In this document: positions 1 through 7,950 of the stretch, piece by piece
How the letters are laid out: every line of letters begins with the position of its first letter
Position numbering within the stretch: position 1 is the first letter of the stretch
Source: Christensenella sp. UBA1385
GTDB taxonomy: Bacteria; Bacillota; Clostridia; Christensenellales; Aristaeellaceae
Reading direction: 5' to 3'
DNA length: 49,615 nt
Assembly: GCA_002305755.1 (NCBI GenBank)
Contig: DBQV01000043.1
Span: forward strand, 10,592-60,206
Notes under the pieces: generated by a model
The model's input: only the letters and a program-made list of their open reading frames with translations
What the model was told of the DNA's origin: nothing
The model's database searches: none
Program-made: the position numbers and the translations under genes

Positions 1-314
1 CAAGAACAGCGTGCAGAACGAGCGCCTGCTCAAATGGGCAAACGGAAATGACCTCTGGCTGCACGCCAAGGACATGCCCGGTTCGCACGTCATCGTGCGG
101 GCCGAAGGCCGGCAGATCAGCGAGGAGGCGCGCCTGTGCGCGGCCAAGCTGGCAGCCTTTTACTCCAAGGGGCGGGGCAGGCAGGTGCCCGTCAACTACA
201 CGCTGCGCAGGTATGTGAAAAAGCCCGGCGGCACGCCGGAGGGCTTTGTCACCTTTACGGAGGAAAGGCTGCTGATCGTCTCCTGCGAGGAGTACGAGGT
301 GAAAGCGATGGAAA
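1..314 (+). repeat. Near-identical copy of the rqcH 3' end (copy 1)
   Basis: These bases match 28814-29127 with 7 mismatches that I can count, about 98% identity, and the last 130 or so bases are identical. Both copies encode the C-terminal NFACT-R part of RqcH in the same reading frame. The match ends abruptly at 314, after the shared codons for a methionine and most of a lysine. Copy 1 then runs into a methyltransferase, while copy 2 runs into unrelated DNA. The left end is set by the window edge, so the true repeat may be longer. Confidence 0.93.
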
Positions 315-1078
315 AGGCCATGTGTGAGCGATATACCGATATCAACGCCCGCACCATCGACAGCTGGGTGGCGGGCGGCTGGGAATGGGGCAGGCCCATC
401 AGCCATGAGGAATATCTCAGGGCGCGGGAAGGCGATTTTTGCATGCTGCTCACGCCCACCAGGCCCGTGCCGGGGGAATGGTTCCCGCCGCTCAAAGGCT
501 GCCGCGTGCTGGGCCTTGCCGCGGGCGGGGCGCAGCAGATGCCCCTGTTTGCCGCGCTGGGGGCTGAGTGCACGGTGCTGGATTACTCCCCGGCGCAGCT
601 CAAAAGCGAGGAGGAAGCCGCCCGGCGGGAGGGCTATGATATCCGCATCGTGCGCCACGACATGACCAGGCCCCTGCCCTTTGAGGACGGAGCCTTTGAC
701 CTGATCTTTCACCCGGTCAGCAACTGCTATATCGAGCAGGTACAGCCGCTCTGGCAGGAGTGCTTCCGCGTGCTGCGGCCCGGCGGCATCCTGATGGCGG
801 GGCTCGACGTTGGCATCAACTACCTGTTTGACGAGACGGAGACCACGCTGTCAAACCGCCTGCCCTACAACCCGCTGAAGGATCCGGAGCTGATGCGCCG
901 GGCCCTTGAGAGAAACGAGGGCGTGCAGTTTTCCCACACTTTGGAGGAGCAGCTGGGCGGCCAGCTGAAGGCCGGCTTTTGCCTGACCCACCTGTACGAG
1001 GATACCAACGGCTCGGGCCGCCTGCACGAGTATGGCGTGCCCAGCTTCGCGGCCACGAGGGCGATCAAACCATTATAG
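2..1078 (+). CDS. RqcH C-terminal fragment fused in frame to a class I SAM-dependent methyltransferase (5' partial)
   Basis: The frame is open to the left edge. The first ~105 codons are the end of RqcH (NFACT-R region, ending in the EEYEVKAME stretch). From the ATG at 320 the protein matches a common clostridial methyltransferase of about 250 residues that starts MCERYTD. The SAM motif is VLGLAAGG, followed by the acidic VLDYS strand, the DLIFHPVSNCY segment and a C-terminal LHEYGVPSFAATRAIK. No stop separates the two parts, so they could be translated as one chain, or the methyltransferase could start alone at 320, although I see no Shine-Dalgarno site there. Its substrate is unknown. The end overlaps the convergent ABC-F gene by 6 bases. 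The junction may be a true fusion after duplication or a chimeric assembly. Confidence 0.8.
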   Translation, partial: KNSVQNERLLKWANGNDLWLHAKDMPGSHVIVRAEGRQISEEARLCAAKLAAFYSKGRGRQVPVNYTLRRYVKKPGGTPEGFVTFTEERLLIVSCEEYEVKAMEKAMCERYTDINARTIDSWVAGGWEWGRPISHEEYLRAREGDFCMLLTPTRPVPGEWFPPLKGCRVLGLAAGGAQQMPLFAALGAECTVLDYSPAQLKSEEEAARREGYDIRIVRHDMTRPLPFEDGAFDLIFHPVSNCYIEQVQPLWQECFRVLRPGGILMAGLDVGINYLFDETETTLSNRLPYNPLKDPELMRRALERNEGVQFSHTLEEQLGGQLKAGFCLTHLYEDTNGSGRLHEYGVPSFAATRAIKPL

Positions 1079-2647
1079 CTCCCAGATATCCGTCGCCACC
1101 CTGTCCACAAAGCGCCTGTCGTGCTCCACAAAGATCATGGTGGCGTCCGTATCGGCCAGCATGCTTTCGATCTGCTCGCGGCTTTCCAGGTCGATGTAGT
1201 TGAGCGGCTCGTCCCACAGGTAGAGGTGGGCGGGCCTTGCCATGGAGGCGGCGAGCAGCAGCTTTTTCTTTTGCCCCATGGAAAAGCCGGAGGCCTCGCG
1301 CGCGAAGTCCTCCCTGGGGAAGCCGAACTTGCGCAGCAGCGTGAGGAAGAGATCGGCCGGCAGGCCCTCGCGCTCGGCGATCTCAAAGGGCGTGCCCCGC
1401 ACATGCCCCGTCTCCTGCGGCAGGACGGAGAGGATGAGGCCGCCGGGACGGGACAGGCTGCCGCCCGTTGGGGAGAGGCTGCCCGCGATCAGGCGCAGCA
1501 GGGTGGATTTGCCCGCCCCGTTGTGCCCGGTGAGGGCAACGCGCTGCCCCTGCTCCAGCTGCAGGTTGAGCCCCTCCACCAGCAGCGGGCCACCCGGGTA
1601 ATGAAAGGAAAGGTTCAAAGCCTTTACCAGCACGCGGGCCGGGTGGGGCAGCGGGTGCAGGCTCAGGCTGCCCTGGTACTCAATGTCCTTGAGCAGCTGT
1701 TCCTTTTCCTCGATGCTGCGCTCCAGGCGGTTCTCGATCGCCAGGGAGCGCTTCATCATTTTGGCGGATTTGTGGCCCACATAACCGCGGTCGGCCACAT
1801 GGCTGCCGATCTTGCTGGCTTCCACCCTGTCGCTCCACTCGGCCTTTTCCCGGGCGGATTCCTGCAGCCGCCTGATATCCTTTTTAAGCTTTTCGTTCTG
1901 GGCCAGCTCGGAGGCGTCGCGCGCCTGCTTGTTTTCGCGGTAGCTGGAATAATTGCCCTTTTCGATGCGGATGCTGTTTTTCTGCAGGGCCATGATATGA
2001 TCCACCGAACGGTCCAGAAAGCTGCGGTCGTGGCTGACCAAAAGGAAGCCCGATTTGCCGGCCAGATACTCCGCCGCGATGTCGCGCCCGCGCATGTCCA
2101 GGTGATTGGTGGGCTCGTCGATCAAAAGAAAGCGGTTTTTGCGCAGAAACAGCGCGCACAGCAAAAGCCGCGTGCGCTCGCCGGGCGAAAAGCTGAGGAA
2201 GGGGCGCTCCAGCTCGCCCGCGGGGATGCCCATCCTGTCTGTCTCCCGCTCGATCAGGCTGTCGATGATGTAGCCGTCCTGCGCGCTGTACATTTGCTCG
2301 ATCTCGCCCCAGCGGCTCAGGCTCTGGCTGTCGCCCGCCGCCAGCAGGCGCTCCATCTGCTTTTCCCACTCGTCAAAGGGCGCGATGGCTTCCCGCAGGC
2401 AGCGGCGGGCCGTGCCCTTTGTGCCAGCCTGAAAGGGGAAGCTGTCAAAGCGCGCCGTGGTCTCGATGCGGCCCTGCCCCTTCAGCTCGCCCGACAGCAG
2501 GCGCAGCAGCGTGGTCTTGCCCCGGCCGTTGCGCCCCACCAGGCCCAGCCGCCAGGAGGTATCCATGCTGAAGGAAAGATCGCTGAAAACGGGCGTATAG
2601 CTGCCCGGATAGGTAAAAGAAAGGTGTTCTATGATGATGCCCGGCAT
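1073..2647 (-). CDS. ABC-F family ATPase, Lsa-like ribosomal protection type
   Basis: The 524-residue protein has two ABC cassettes and no membrane segments, which is the ABC-F plan. These proteins bind the ribosomal E site, and the antibiotic-resistance branch displaces drugs from the peptidyl-transferase centre. Cassette 1 has Walker A GRNGRGKT (38-45), signature LSFSPGERTR and Walker B LLIDEPTNHLD. Cassette 2 has GHNGAGKS, a weak signature FSMGQKKK and WDEPLNYID. The linker carries YVGHKSAKMMKRS. The WDEPLNYID box and this linker are typical of the Lsa/CplR/Vga group that protects against lincosamides, streptogramin A and pleuromutilins, but the drug range cannot be read from sequence. A leader peptide and an attenuator precede it (2709-2729, 2670-2686), which supports a resistance role. 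The start has a clear GGAGG site. Confidence 0.9.
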   Translation of the reverse strand: MPGIIIEHLSFTYPGSYTPVFSDLSFSMDTSWRLGLVGRNGRGKTTLLRLLSGELKGQGRIETTARFDSFPFQAGTKGTARRCLREAIAPFDEWEKQMERLLAAGDSQSLSRWGEIEQMYSAQDGYIIDSLIERETDRMGIPAGELERPFLSFSPGERTRLLLCALFLRKNRFLLIDEPTNHLDMRGRDIAAEYLAGKSGFLLVSHDRSFLDRSVDHIMALQKNSIRIEKGNYSSYRENKQARDASELAQNEKLKKDIRRLQESAREKAEWSDRVEASKIGSHVADRGYVGHKSAKMMKRSLAIENRLERSIEEKEQLLKDIEYQGSLSLHPLPHPARVLVKALNLSFHYPGGPLLVEGLNLQLEQGQRVALTGHNGAGKSTLLRLIAGSLSPTGGSLSRPGGLILSVLPQETGHVRGTPFEIAEREGLPADLFLTLLRKFGFPREDFAREASGFSMGQKKKLLLAASMARPAHLYLWDEPLNYIDLESREQIESMLADTDATMIFVEHDRRFVDRVATDIWEL

Positions 2648-2669
2648 AAGCCCCTCCGTATCGCTACCG

Positions 2670-2686
2670 AAAAAAGCCCATAGGGC
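2670..2686 (-). terminator. Attenuator hairpin in the ABC-F leader
   Basis: Read on the minus strand, GCCC-TAT-GGGC is followed at once by six T residues, 23 bases before the ABC-F start codon. A second small stem (GCCG/CGGC) lies just upstream and could compete. The stem is short, so it may be a weak intrinsic terminator, as expected for a leader that must be read through on induction. Confidence 0.6.
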
Positions 2687-2708
2687 CGCATCTTCGGCTG
2701 AATAACGA

Positions 2709-2729
2709 TTACCTGAGGGTCTTTCTCAT
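2709..2729 (-). CDS. Leader peptide MRKTLR upstream of the ABC-F gene
   Basis: ATG, five more sense codons and TAA encode MRKTLR. A strong AAGGAG site lies 8-9 bases before the ATG. It sits between a consensus promoter (2757-2785) and the attenuator hairpin (2670-2686). Short Arg/Lys-rich leader peptides at which drug-stalled ribosomes arrest are known for erm and ABC-F resistance genes, so induction by ribosome stalling is a reasonable inference. It is too short to be recognised by homology. Confidence 0.65.
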   Translation of the reverse strand: MRKTLR

Positions 2730-2756
2730 CGGCGCGTCTCCTTTTTTGATGTCACC

Positions 2757-2785
2757 AGCATAGGCGAAAAGGCGGGGGCTGTCAA
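2757..2785 (-). promoter_or_regulatory. Sigma-A promoter for the ABC-F leader
   Basis: On the minus strand TTGACA (2785-2780) is followed after exactly 17 bases by TATGCT (2762-2757). Transcription would begin near 2750 and cover the leader peptide and attenuator. Confidence 0.8.
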
Positions 2786-2793
2786 GGGAAAGG

Positions 2794-2805
2794 CTGTGGT
2801 ATAAT
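2794..2805 (+). promoter_or_regulatory. Probable extended -10 promoter reading right
   Basis: TGTGGTATAAT ends at 2805 and has a TG extension before a perfect TATAAT. The -35 region is poor. It is back to back with the leftward ABC-F promoter and would drive the region up to the small gene at 3116. Confidence 0.5.
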
Positions 2806-2811
2806 GGGCAG

Positions 2812-3115
2812 AGCAGAGGCGGGAACATATCACGGCCGGCGGGGATGAGATGGAGATCGGGGGATATACCGGCCGCCAAGAGGGTAAGATGCCGCGCCTG
2901 TGCCCGGCGGTGGGCCGGACGGCGTATACAAGGCCCCGGCGCCGCGGGGGGGCATTCCCTGCTCACTCCGGCGGCCTGGAAGAGCGAGGCGCTGCCGGGC
3001 CTTGCCCGGGTGGCCGGAGACGGCGCCACCGCCGTATTGATGCAGGACATTCCGGCTGGCCCCGCAAGCCCGCGCCGGGGCCTGCGCAGCGCCGCATGAA
3101 GAAAAGGAGGCAGCC
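2812..3115 (+). other. About 300 bases with no convincing gene
   Basis: Two overlapping rightward frames are open: ATG 2850 (after a GGGGATG site) and ATG 2845 ending at 3099. Both encode Arg/Pro/Gly-rich chains that look like out-of-frame translation of GC-rich DNA. A broken gene that changes frame midway is possible. I see no RNA gene or clear hairpin. Confidence 0.4.
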
Positions 3116-3307
3116 GTGAACCGTTTGGAAGCTTTTGAACAAATGCTGGCCGACCTGCGGGCGCAGGCGGAGCGTGAACAGGCGGAAATGGACGGTCTGA
3201 AAGCCGCGGGCAAGGAAAAATCCGCCACCTACCGGCAGCTTTTCGCCAACCGCGTGCTGTACCGGATGATGCTGGAGCGGTACAGGGCCTATGGGCTGTT
3301 GCCTTAA
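3116..3307 (+). CDS. Small conserved helical protein of unknown function
   Basis: The 63-residue protein starts at a GTG after a strong AAAAGGAGG site. It is almost entirely alpha-helical and charged (MNRLEAFEQMLADLRAQ at the start), with an SATYRQLFANRVLYRMML segment near the end. Similar small proteins with a KSATYRQL motif occur in clostridia, as I recall, but I know no function. It has no membrane segment and no signal peptide, and may form a coiled-coil. It stands between the possible promoter at 2805 and the separate promoter of the next gene, so it appears to be transcribed alone. Confidence 0.72.
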   Translation: MNRLEAFEQMLADLRAQAEREQAEMDGLKAAGKEKSATYRQLFANRVLYRMMLERYRAYGLLP

Positions 3308-3389
3308 AGGGCAGCGGCCTGAGCGGGCTGCCGCGGGGGCCGGCGGGCGAACCATGCCCCCAGCGGTCATGCGCGGTCCTTCTTCCGGC

Positions 3390-3417
3390 TTGACAAGTCG
3401 CCCCGCGCCGCTATCAT
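3390..3417 (+). promoter_or_regulatory. Sigma-A promoter of the metallo-hydrolase
   Basis: TTGACA (3390-3395), 16 bases, TATCAT (3412-3417). A GGGAGGA ribosome site follows before the ATG at 3437. Confidence 0.75.
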
Positions 3418-3436
3418 ACAGGCGGGAGGAAAAAGT

Positions 3437-4255
3437 ATGAAGCTTCAGTATTTCGGGACGGCCGCCGCGGAGGGCTGGCCGGGGGTTTTCTGCCGCTGTG
3501 AATATTGCCGCGAGGCTGCGCGCCTTGGGGGCAAAAACATCCGCACCCGCTCGCAGGCGCTGCTGGACGGGCGGATCCTGTTTGATCTTCCGCCGGATAC
3601 CTATCTGCACATGCTGCGGGATGGTCTTGACCTGCCGCACATCCGCAGCGTGCTGATCACGCACACCCATCAGGATCACTTCTACCCCGAGGAGCTTGGC
3701 TTCCGCTACGGGGTATTCGCCCGCGGCGTGGACGATACGCTGACCCTGTACGGCAACGACGCCATGGCCGCCGCGCTGGAGCGCGTGATCACAGGGGAGG
3801 GCAAATCCCGCGAGGTGGTGGATTGGCGCGAGATCGCGCCCTATCAGCCCATTGAGATCGAGGGCTACACGGTCTCCGCTATGCTGGCCAGCCATGACAG
3901 GGGCGAGCGCTGCTACATCTACCTGGTGGAAAAGGAGGGGCAGACGCTGCTCTACGGCAACGACACCGGCCTCTTCCCCGAAAAGACCTGGGAATACCTT
4001 GCGGATAAAAAGCTTGGCCTCGTCAGCCTGGACTGCACCACCGGCTATGCCAAGGAGGGCCGCAACCACATGGGCGTGCCCGATGTGATCGAGGTGAAGC
4101 GGCGCCTGACCGCCATGGGCTGCGCGGATGAAAGCACACGCTTTGTGGCCACCCACTTCTCGCACAACGGCCGCCTGCTGCACCATGAGCTGGAGGCCGC
4201 CCTCTCGCCCCACGGTATCGGCGTGGCCTATGACGGCATGACGGCGGAAGTATAG
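3437..4255 (+). CDS. MBL-fold metallo-hydrolase, PhnP/beta-lactamase-like
   Basis: The 272-residue protein has the metallo-beta-lactamase signature H76-T-H78-Q-D80-H81 (HTHQDH) that binds the two-metal centre. Further metal ligands probably include the histidine of SHDRGERC, the aspartate of SLDCTTGY and the late ATHFSHNG histidines. The N-terminus, LQYFGTAAAEGWPGVFCRC, resembles PhnP-like phosphodiesterases that carry a cysteine-rich insert (C-x-C-x2-C). It is cytosolic, with no signal peptide. The substrate is unknown; PhnP itself acts on cyclic ribose phosphates, but no phn genes lie nearby. It has its own promoter and no operon partner. Confidence 0.85.
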   Translation: MKLQYFGTAAAEGWPGVFCRCEYCREAARLGGKNIRTRSQALLDGRILFDLPPDTYLHMLRDGLDLPHIRSVLITHTHQDHFYPEELGFRYGVFARGVDDTLTLYGNDAMAAALERVITGEGKSREVVDWREIAPYQPIEIEGYTVSAMLASHDRGERCYIYLVEKEGQTLLYGNDTGLFPEKTWEYLADKKLGLVSLDCTTGYAKEGRNHMGVPDVIEVKRRLTAMGCADESTRFVATHFSHNGRLLHHELEAALSPHGIGVAYDGMTAEV

Positions 4256-4629
4256 GGGACGATCGGGAGCAACTGTTTACAGGGATCAAACTGATAAAAG
4301 AACAACGACAGAACAAGAAAACATGGGCCCGGAGCCGATCCGGGCTCATGCTGTTGTCTGCAATTCCATAACGGAATCTTGAATCGGGATGATTGATTAA
4401 AACGAGTAGTAACATGCGGATTTATCCTGACGGGGATGGGGATCTCGCGAAAGACACGCCGAGATTATGCCGATTGAAACGTCAATTGAAGCGGGATTTT
4501 TTGCTTGAAACATTTGGATTTCTGTTATTTTTTGGATAAATATTGACACTGCGCGCCGTAGAACTATAAAATAACAAAAATGGAATCGAAGAGCGGACTC
4601 CATAGTAACTCGATTAGGAGGGGAAATCT
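4256..4629 (+). other. Intergenic region before the sugar-transport operon
   Basis: The stretch is clearly richer in A and T than the genes around it. It holds an imperfect hairpin at 4323-4349 (ATGGGCCCGGA pairing with TCCGGGCTCAT), whose T-rich side is on the minus strand, and the operon promoter at 4543-4570. I see no coding frame with a ribosome site. Operators for a sugar regulator would be expected here, but I cannot identify one. Confidence 0.6.
4543..4570 (+). promoter_or_regulatory. Sigma-A promoter of the sugar ABC importer
   Basis: TTGACA (4543-4548), 16 bases, TATAAA (4565-4570), about 60 bases before the GTG start at 4630. The start has an AGGAGGGG site. Confidence 0.75.
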
Positions 4630-5844
4630 GTGAAAAAGTTAGTTGGTCTCATGCTGCTGCTGACCATGCTGGTGGGCACGGGCTCCGCTGCCCTGGCAGA
4701 GGAAAAGGTGACGATCACTTTTGTCGGCATCAAGAGCGAGGTTCAGGATGTCATGAAGGAAATCATCGCCGGATTTGAAGCTGATCATCCGGACATTCAT
4801 GTGGAGTATTCCTATAACCCGGATGGCGCTTCGGGCCTGGCGTCCATGATCTCGTCCGGCAATGTGCCTGATTTGCTGAATGTGTATCCGCTGGAAGCGC
4901 AGTACCGCGCGTACTATGACAACGGCTATATCCGTGATGTCAGCGAGTTCTGCGGCAATATCGAACAGTCGCTGCTGGACCTTTGCTCCTACAATGGCGT
5001 TCAGATCGGCGTGCCGTTTACTCTGTCTACTTACGGCGTGTATTACAACAAGAAGATCTACGCTGACCTGAACCTGGAAGTGCCCACAACCATCGAAGGC
5101 CTGCTGGCCAACGCCAAGGCCTGTAAGGACGCGGGATATGATGCCTTTACTCTGCCGATGGGAGGAAGCCAGAATCAGATCACGGAGCGCCTGCTCGGTG
5201 CCCTTGACGGGGAGACGCACCTGAAATTTGCAAAAGTTGCCGCGGGCGAACTGGCCATTACTGATGTGCCTTCCGTGAAGGCCTATGCCGATCTGATGCT
5301 CGCGCTGATGCCGCTGAGCACGGAAGATGCGTTAGGCCTTAACTATGACGGTGCGACTGCGGACTTTGTCACCGGCAAGGCGGCCATGCGTTTTGACGGC
5401 TCATGGTTCCTGTCTACCGCGCTGAAGGCTCAGCCGGACTTTGAAGTGGGTTATTTCGCCATTCCGTCCGCAGTATCCGATACCCCCATCGTGCCTGTGA
5501 ATGTGGACACGACAGTGGGCATGTCCGCTACCACCAAGTATCCTGAGGCGTGCGCGAAGTTCCTTGAGTACCTGACCGGCACGGAAGTCCAATCGAAGTA
5601 TTACGCGGTCGACGGCAACATCAACATGACCAAGGGCGTTGTATACGACAAGGCTCAGCTGATGGATGTGTATGAGGCGGTCATGGCGGGCCATATGTCC
5701 ATCACGCAGATCAATCAGTGGGGCAAAAACGGTGTTCTGATCCGCCAGGATCTTGGTTCAGCCATTCAGGGCCTGTTCGGCGATCAGGATGTAGACGCTT
5801 ACTTCCAGGCCTGCGCCGATGTCATCGCTAACGATTGGGAATAA
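4630..5844 (+). CDS. Sugar ABC transporter substrate-binding protein (extracellular family 1)
   Basis: The 404-residue exported protein begins with a Lys-Lys start and a hydrophobic signal peptide ending near ALAEE. The mature part has the family 1 solute-binding fold: ITFVGIKSEVQDVMKEI, IPDLLNVYP-like hinge sequence, then GVYYNKKIYADL, and a GKAAMRFDGSWF motif typical of MalE/UgpB-like sugar binders. There is no lipobox cysteine, so it may be released or held through the permease. It is first in an operon with two permeases. The GTG start is fixed by a strong ribosome site. The sugar bound cannot be deduced. Confidence 0.9.
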   Translation: MKKLVGLMLLLTMLVGTGSAALAEEKVTITFVGIKSEVQDVMKEIIAGFEADHPDIHVEYSYNPDGASGLASMISSGNVPDLLNVYPLEAQYRAYYDNGYIRDVSEFCGNIEQSLLDLCSYNGVQIGVPFTLSTYGVYYNKKIYADLNLEVPTTIEGLLANAKACKDAGYDAFTLPMGGSQNQITERLLGALDGETHLKFAKVAAGELAITDVPSVKAYADLMLALMPLSTEDALGLNYDGATADFVTGKAAMRFDGSWFLSTALKAQPDFEVGYFAIPSAVSDTPIVPVNVDTTVGMSATTKYPEACAKFLEYLTGTEVQSKYYAVDGNINMTKGVVYDKAQLMDVYEAVMAGHMSITQINQWGKNGVLIRQDLGSAIQGLFGDQDVDAYFQACADVIANDWE

Positions 5845-5880
5845 GCTCGGTTAGCTGTACCAAATATCATCTGTGACCAG

Positions 5881-5919
5881 GGGCTGCCGCGCGGAGATGC
5901 TCTTTCCGTGCGGCAGCCC
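5881..5919 (+). promoter_or_regulatory. Strong intercistronic hairpin after the binding-protein gene
   Basis: GGGCTGCCGC (5881-5890) pairs perfectly with GCGGCAGCCC (5910-5919), and the stem extends inward by five more pairs. No T-run follows. Such hairpins after binding-protein genes commonly protect the upstream mRNA or reduce read-through, giving more binding protein than permease. Confidence 0.75.
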
Positions 5920-5936
5920 TTAAAGGAAGGCGCTGT

Positions 5937-6842
5937 ATGTCTGTAAAAGGAAAAGGAAATAACGGGAACACGCTCATTCAGCGCTCCAGAAGGACCACCT
6001 TTATGCTTTTCAGTCTGCCCGGTGTGCTTCTGTACAGTGTGTTCTTTATCTATCCTGTCGGCCTTGGGATCTATTACAGCTTGACCGATTGGAACGGCAT
6101 CACCCGCGATTGGAACGTTGTCGGTTTTCAGAATTACATCACGCTTTTTTCAAATACGCGCTATCAGAAGGCGATGAGCTTTACGCTGCGGTACGCCGTG
6201 CTGCTGGTTCTCTTTACGCTGGTGCTGAGCGTTGTTTTGGCTCTGCTTTTGGATAAGCCGCTCAAAGGTATGACCTTCTATCGGGGGATGTTTTTCCTGC
6301 CGGCTGTTCTGTGCGGCATCACGATCTCGCTTGTTTTCAGCCAAATTTTCATGCGCGTCCTTCCATTGCTGGGCAGCGCGCTGAACCTTGATTTCTTGAA
6401 AAAAAGCCTGTTGGGACGCAAAGAGACCGCTCAGTATGGCATATTGTTCGTCAATCTATGGCAGGGGGTGGCCATGCCCACGGTGCTGATGCTGGCCGGT
6501 ATGCAGACCGTGCCAAACGAACTGTATGAATCCGCAAAACTGGACGGCGCAGACGGGTGGCATTGCTTTTGGAAAATTACAATGCCCTTCTTGCTGCCCA
6601 CCGTGACCATTGTGGCGATCCTTACCCTGAAAGGCGGGCTTGGAGTCTTTGACTATATCAAGGGCCTGACGGACGGCGGCCCAAACAACTCTACAATCAG
6701 CCTCAGCCTGCTGATTTGGCAGGATGCGTTTAATCGGCAAAAATTCAGCACCGCTGTTGCAGAAGCCATCATCATGAGCCTGATCCTGATAGCTTTCTCG
6801 GTCGTGCAGATCACCTTCAGCAACAGAAAGAAGGTGTATTGA
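5937..6842 (+). CDS. Sugar ABC transporter permease, MalF/UgpA type
   Basis: The 301-residue membrane protein has six predicted transmembrane helices, the first at about residues 25-45 (FSLPGVLLYSVFFIYPVGLGIYY). The EAA loop that contacts the ATPase is recognisable as ESAKLDGADGWHCFWKITMPFLLPT. It starts at ATG after AAAGGAAGG and ends 1 base before the next permease. It forms the translocation pore with the following gene. No ATPase gene is present, so a shared MsmX/UgpC-like ATPase encoded elsewhere is implied. Confidence 0.9.
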   Translation: MSVKGKGNNGNTLIQRSRRTTFMLFSLPGVLLYSVFFIYPVGLGIYYSLTDWNGITRDWNVVGFQNYITLFSNTRYQKAMSFTLRYAVLLVLFTLVLSVVLALLLDKPLKGMTFYRGMFFLPAVLCGITISLVFSQIFMRVLPLLGSALNLDFLKKSLLGRKETAQYGILFVNLWQGVAMPTVLMLAGMQTVPNELYESAKLDGADGWHCFWKITMPFLLPTVTIVAILTLKGGLGVFDYIKGLTDGGPNNSTISLSLLIWQDAFNRQKFSTAVAEAIIMSLILIAFSVVQITFSNRKKVY

Positions 6843-6843
6843 G

Positions 6844-7674
6844 ATGGGCGCGAAACGGCTGGGCAAAACATTTACCTATCTGCTGCTGTCTTTCGGCTGT
6901 ATGCTGATCGTGCTGCCGCTTTACATCACACTGGTAACGGCCATGAAAACGCCGGCTGAGAGCCTGCGCAGTTTCCTGACGCTGCCTTCCGGATTGATGC
7001 TTGATAATTTCGACACTGTCATCAGTCACTCCGGCTACTGGCGTTCGTTTGGAAATTCCCTGCTGATTACGGTCATCGTTCTTTGCGGCAATGTGCTGAT
7101 CATGCCGCCCCTGAGCTATGCCGTTACTCGTTCTATGGGGTACAGCAGGGTTTTCAGGGTCTTGTATTATTACTTGCTGATCGGCATTTTCATCCCGTTT
7201 CAAGTCAAAATGATCCCGCTGGTCAAGATGATGTCATCGTTTGGCCTTAATCATCCTGTCGGTTTGGCGATCCTTTGCATTGGTTCCAACACCTGTGAGA
7301 GCACGTTCCTGTATGTTGGATACATGCAATCCCTTCCGTCCGAAATAGAAGAAGCCGCCTATATTGACGGCGCATCGCCGGCCCGTACCTTTTATGAGAC
7401 CGTTATGCCGCTGATAACTCCTATTCTGGCAACTTCTTTGATTAAGGAAGCGCTTTGGATATGGAATGACTTCATGCTGCCGCTGCTTATTCTGAATAAG
7501 AATGAGTACTTTACCCTGACGCTTTTCGCCTATAATTTCAAATCGACAGACAATACTGACTTTGGACCACTGTTTGCTTGCTACATGCTTCAGATGGCGC
7601 CGATGCTGATTTTTTATTTATTTGCACAAAAGCATATCATCGGAGGGCTGACGGCCGGCGCGGTAAAAGGGTAA
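6844..7674 (+). CDS. Sugar ABC transporter permease, MalG/UgpE type
   Basis: The 276-residue membrane protein is of carbohydrate permease family 2, with six helices. It has the typical VTAMKTPAESLRS segment after helix 1 and an EAA loop reading EIEEAAYIDGASPARTFYETVMPLI. The start overlaps the previous stop region (TGAGATGG), indicating translational coupling. It is the last gene of the operon; a terminator follows at 7768-7799. No glycoside hydrolase or regulator is attached, so the substrate stays open. Confidence 0.9.
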   Translation: MGAKRLGKTFTYLLLSFGCMLIVLPLYITLVTAMKTPAESLRSFLTLPSGLMLDNFDTVISHSGYWRSFGNSLLITVIVLCGNVLIMPPLSYAVTRSMGYSRVFRVLYYYLLIGIFIPFQVKMIPLVKMMSSFGLNHPVGLAILCIGSNTCESTFLYVGYMQSLPSEIEEAAYIDGASPARTFYETVMPLITPILATSLIKEALWIWNDFMLPLLILNKNEYFTLTLFAYNFKSTDNTDFGPLFACYMLQMAPMLIFYLFAQKHIIGGLTAGAVKG

Positions 7675-7767
7675 TCGACCGGTAAGGCGTTCATCGAGAG
7701 ACGATAGCGGCTGCGGCAAGGGCTGCGCCGCTCCGCGTTTTGAAAAAGCGAAAACTGCCGCTCCATT

Positions 7768-7799
7768 CCGCCGCAATACGGCTGATACGGGCGGTTTTT
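7768..7799 (+). terminator. Terminator of the sugar-transport operon
   Basis: CCGCC (7768-7772) pairs with GGCGG (7790-7794) around a 17-base loop, followed by TTTTT. The stem is short, and alternative pairings exist within the same segment. Confidence 0.5.
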
Positions 7800-7950
7800 A
7801 TTCGCTGTGCGCAGGCGCCGCAGTTTTGCCTGAGGGGCGCGGCCCTCCTCCCTTTCCAACAGCCGGGATTGTAACAAATCGGGCCGCAGCCTTGCCCCAA
7901 TCCGGGGGCCATGTGATAATTGTCGCATGATGCGATCGGAGGGCGGTTTC

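Noticed and set aside
1121..2683. 520-codon open frame on the plus strand opposite the ABC-F gene
   Set aside because: It is an antisense reading of GC-rich coding DNA: the opposite strand has two complete ABC cassettes and the plus frame shows no domain.
2963..4213. 416-codon minus-strand frame across the metallo-hydrolase
   Set aside because: It is antisense to a gene with a clear HxHxDH motif, promoter and ribosome site, and its sequence has no recognisable motif.
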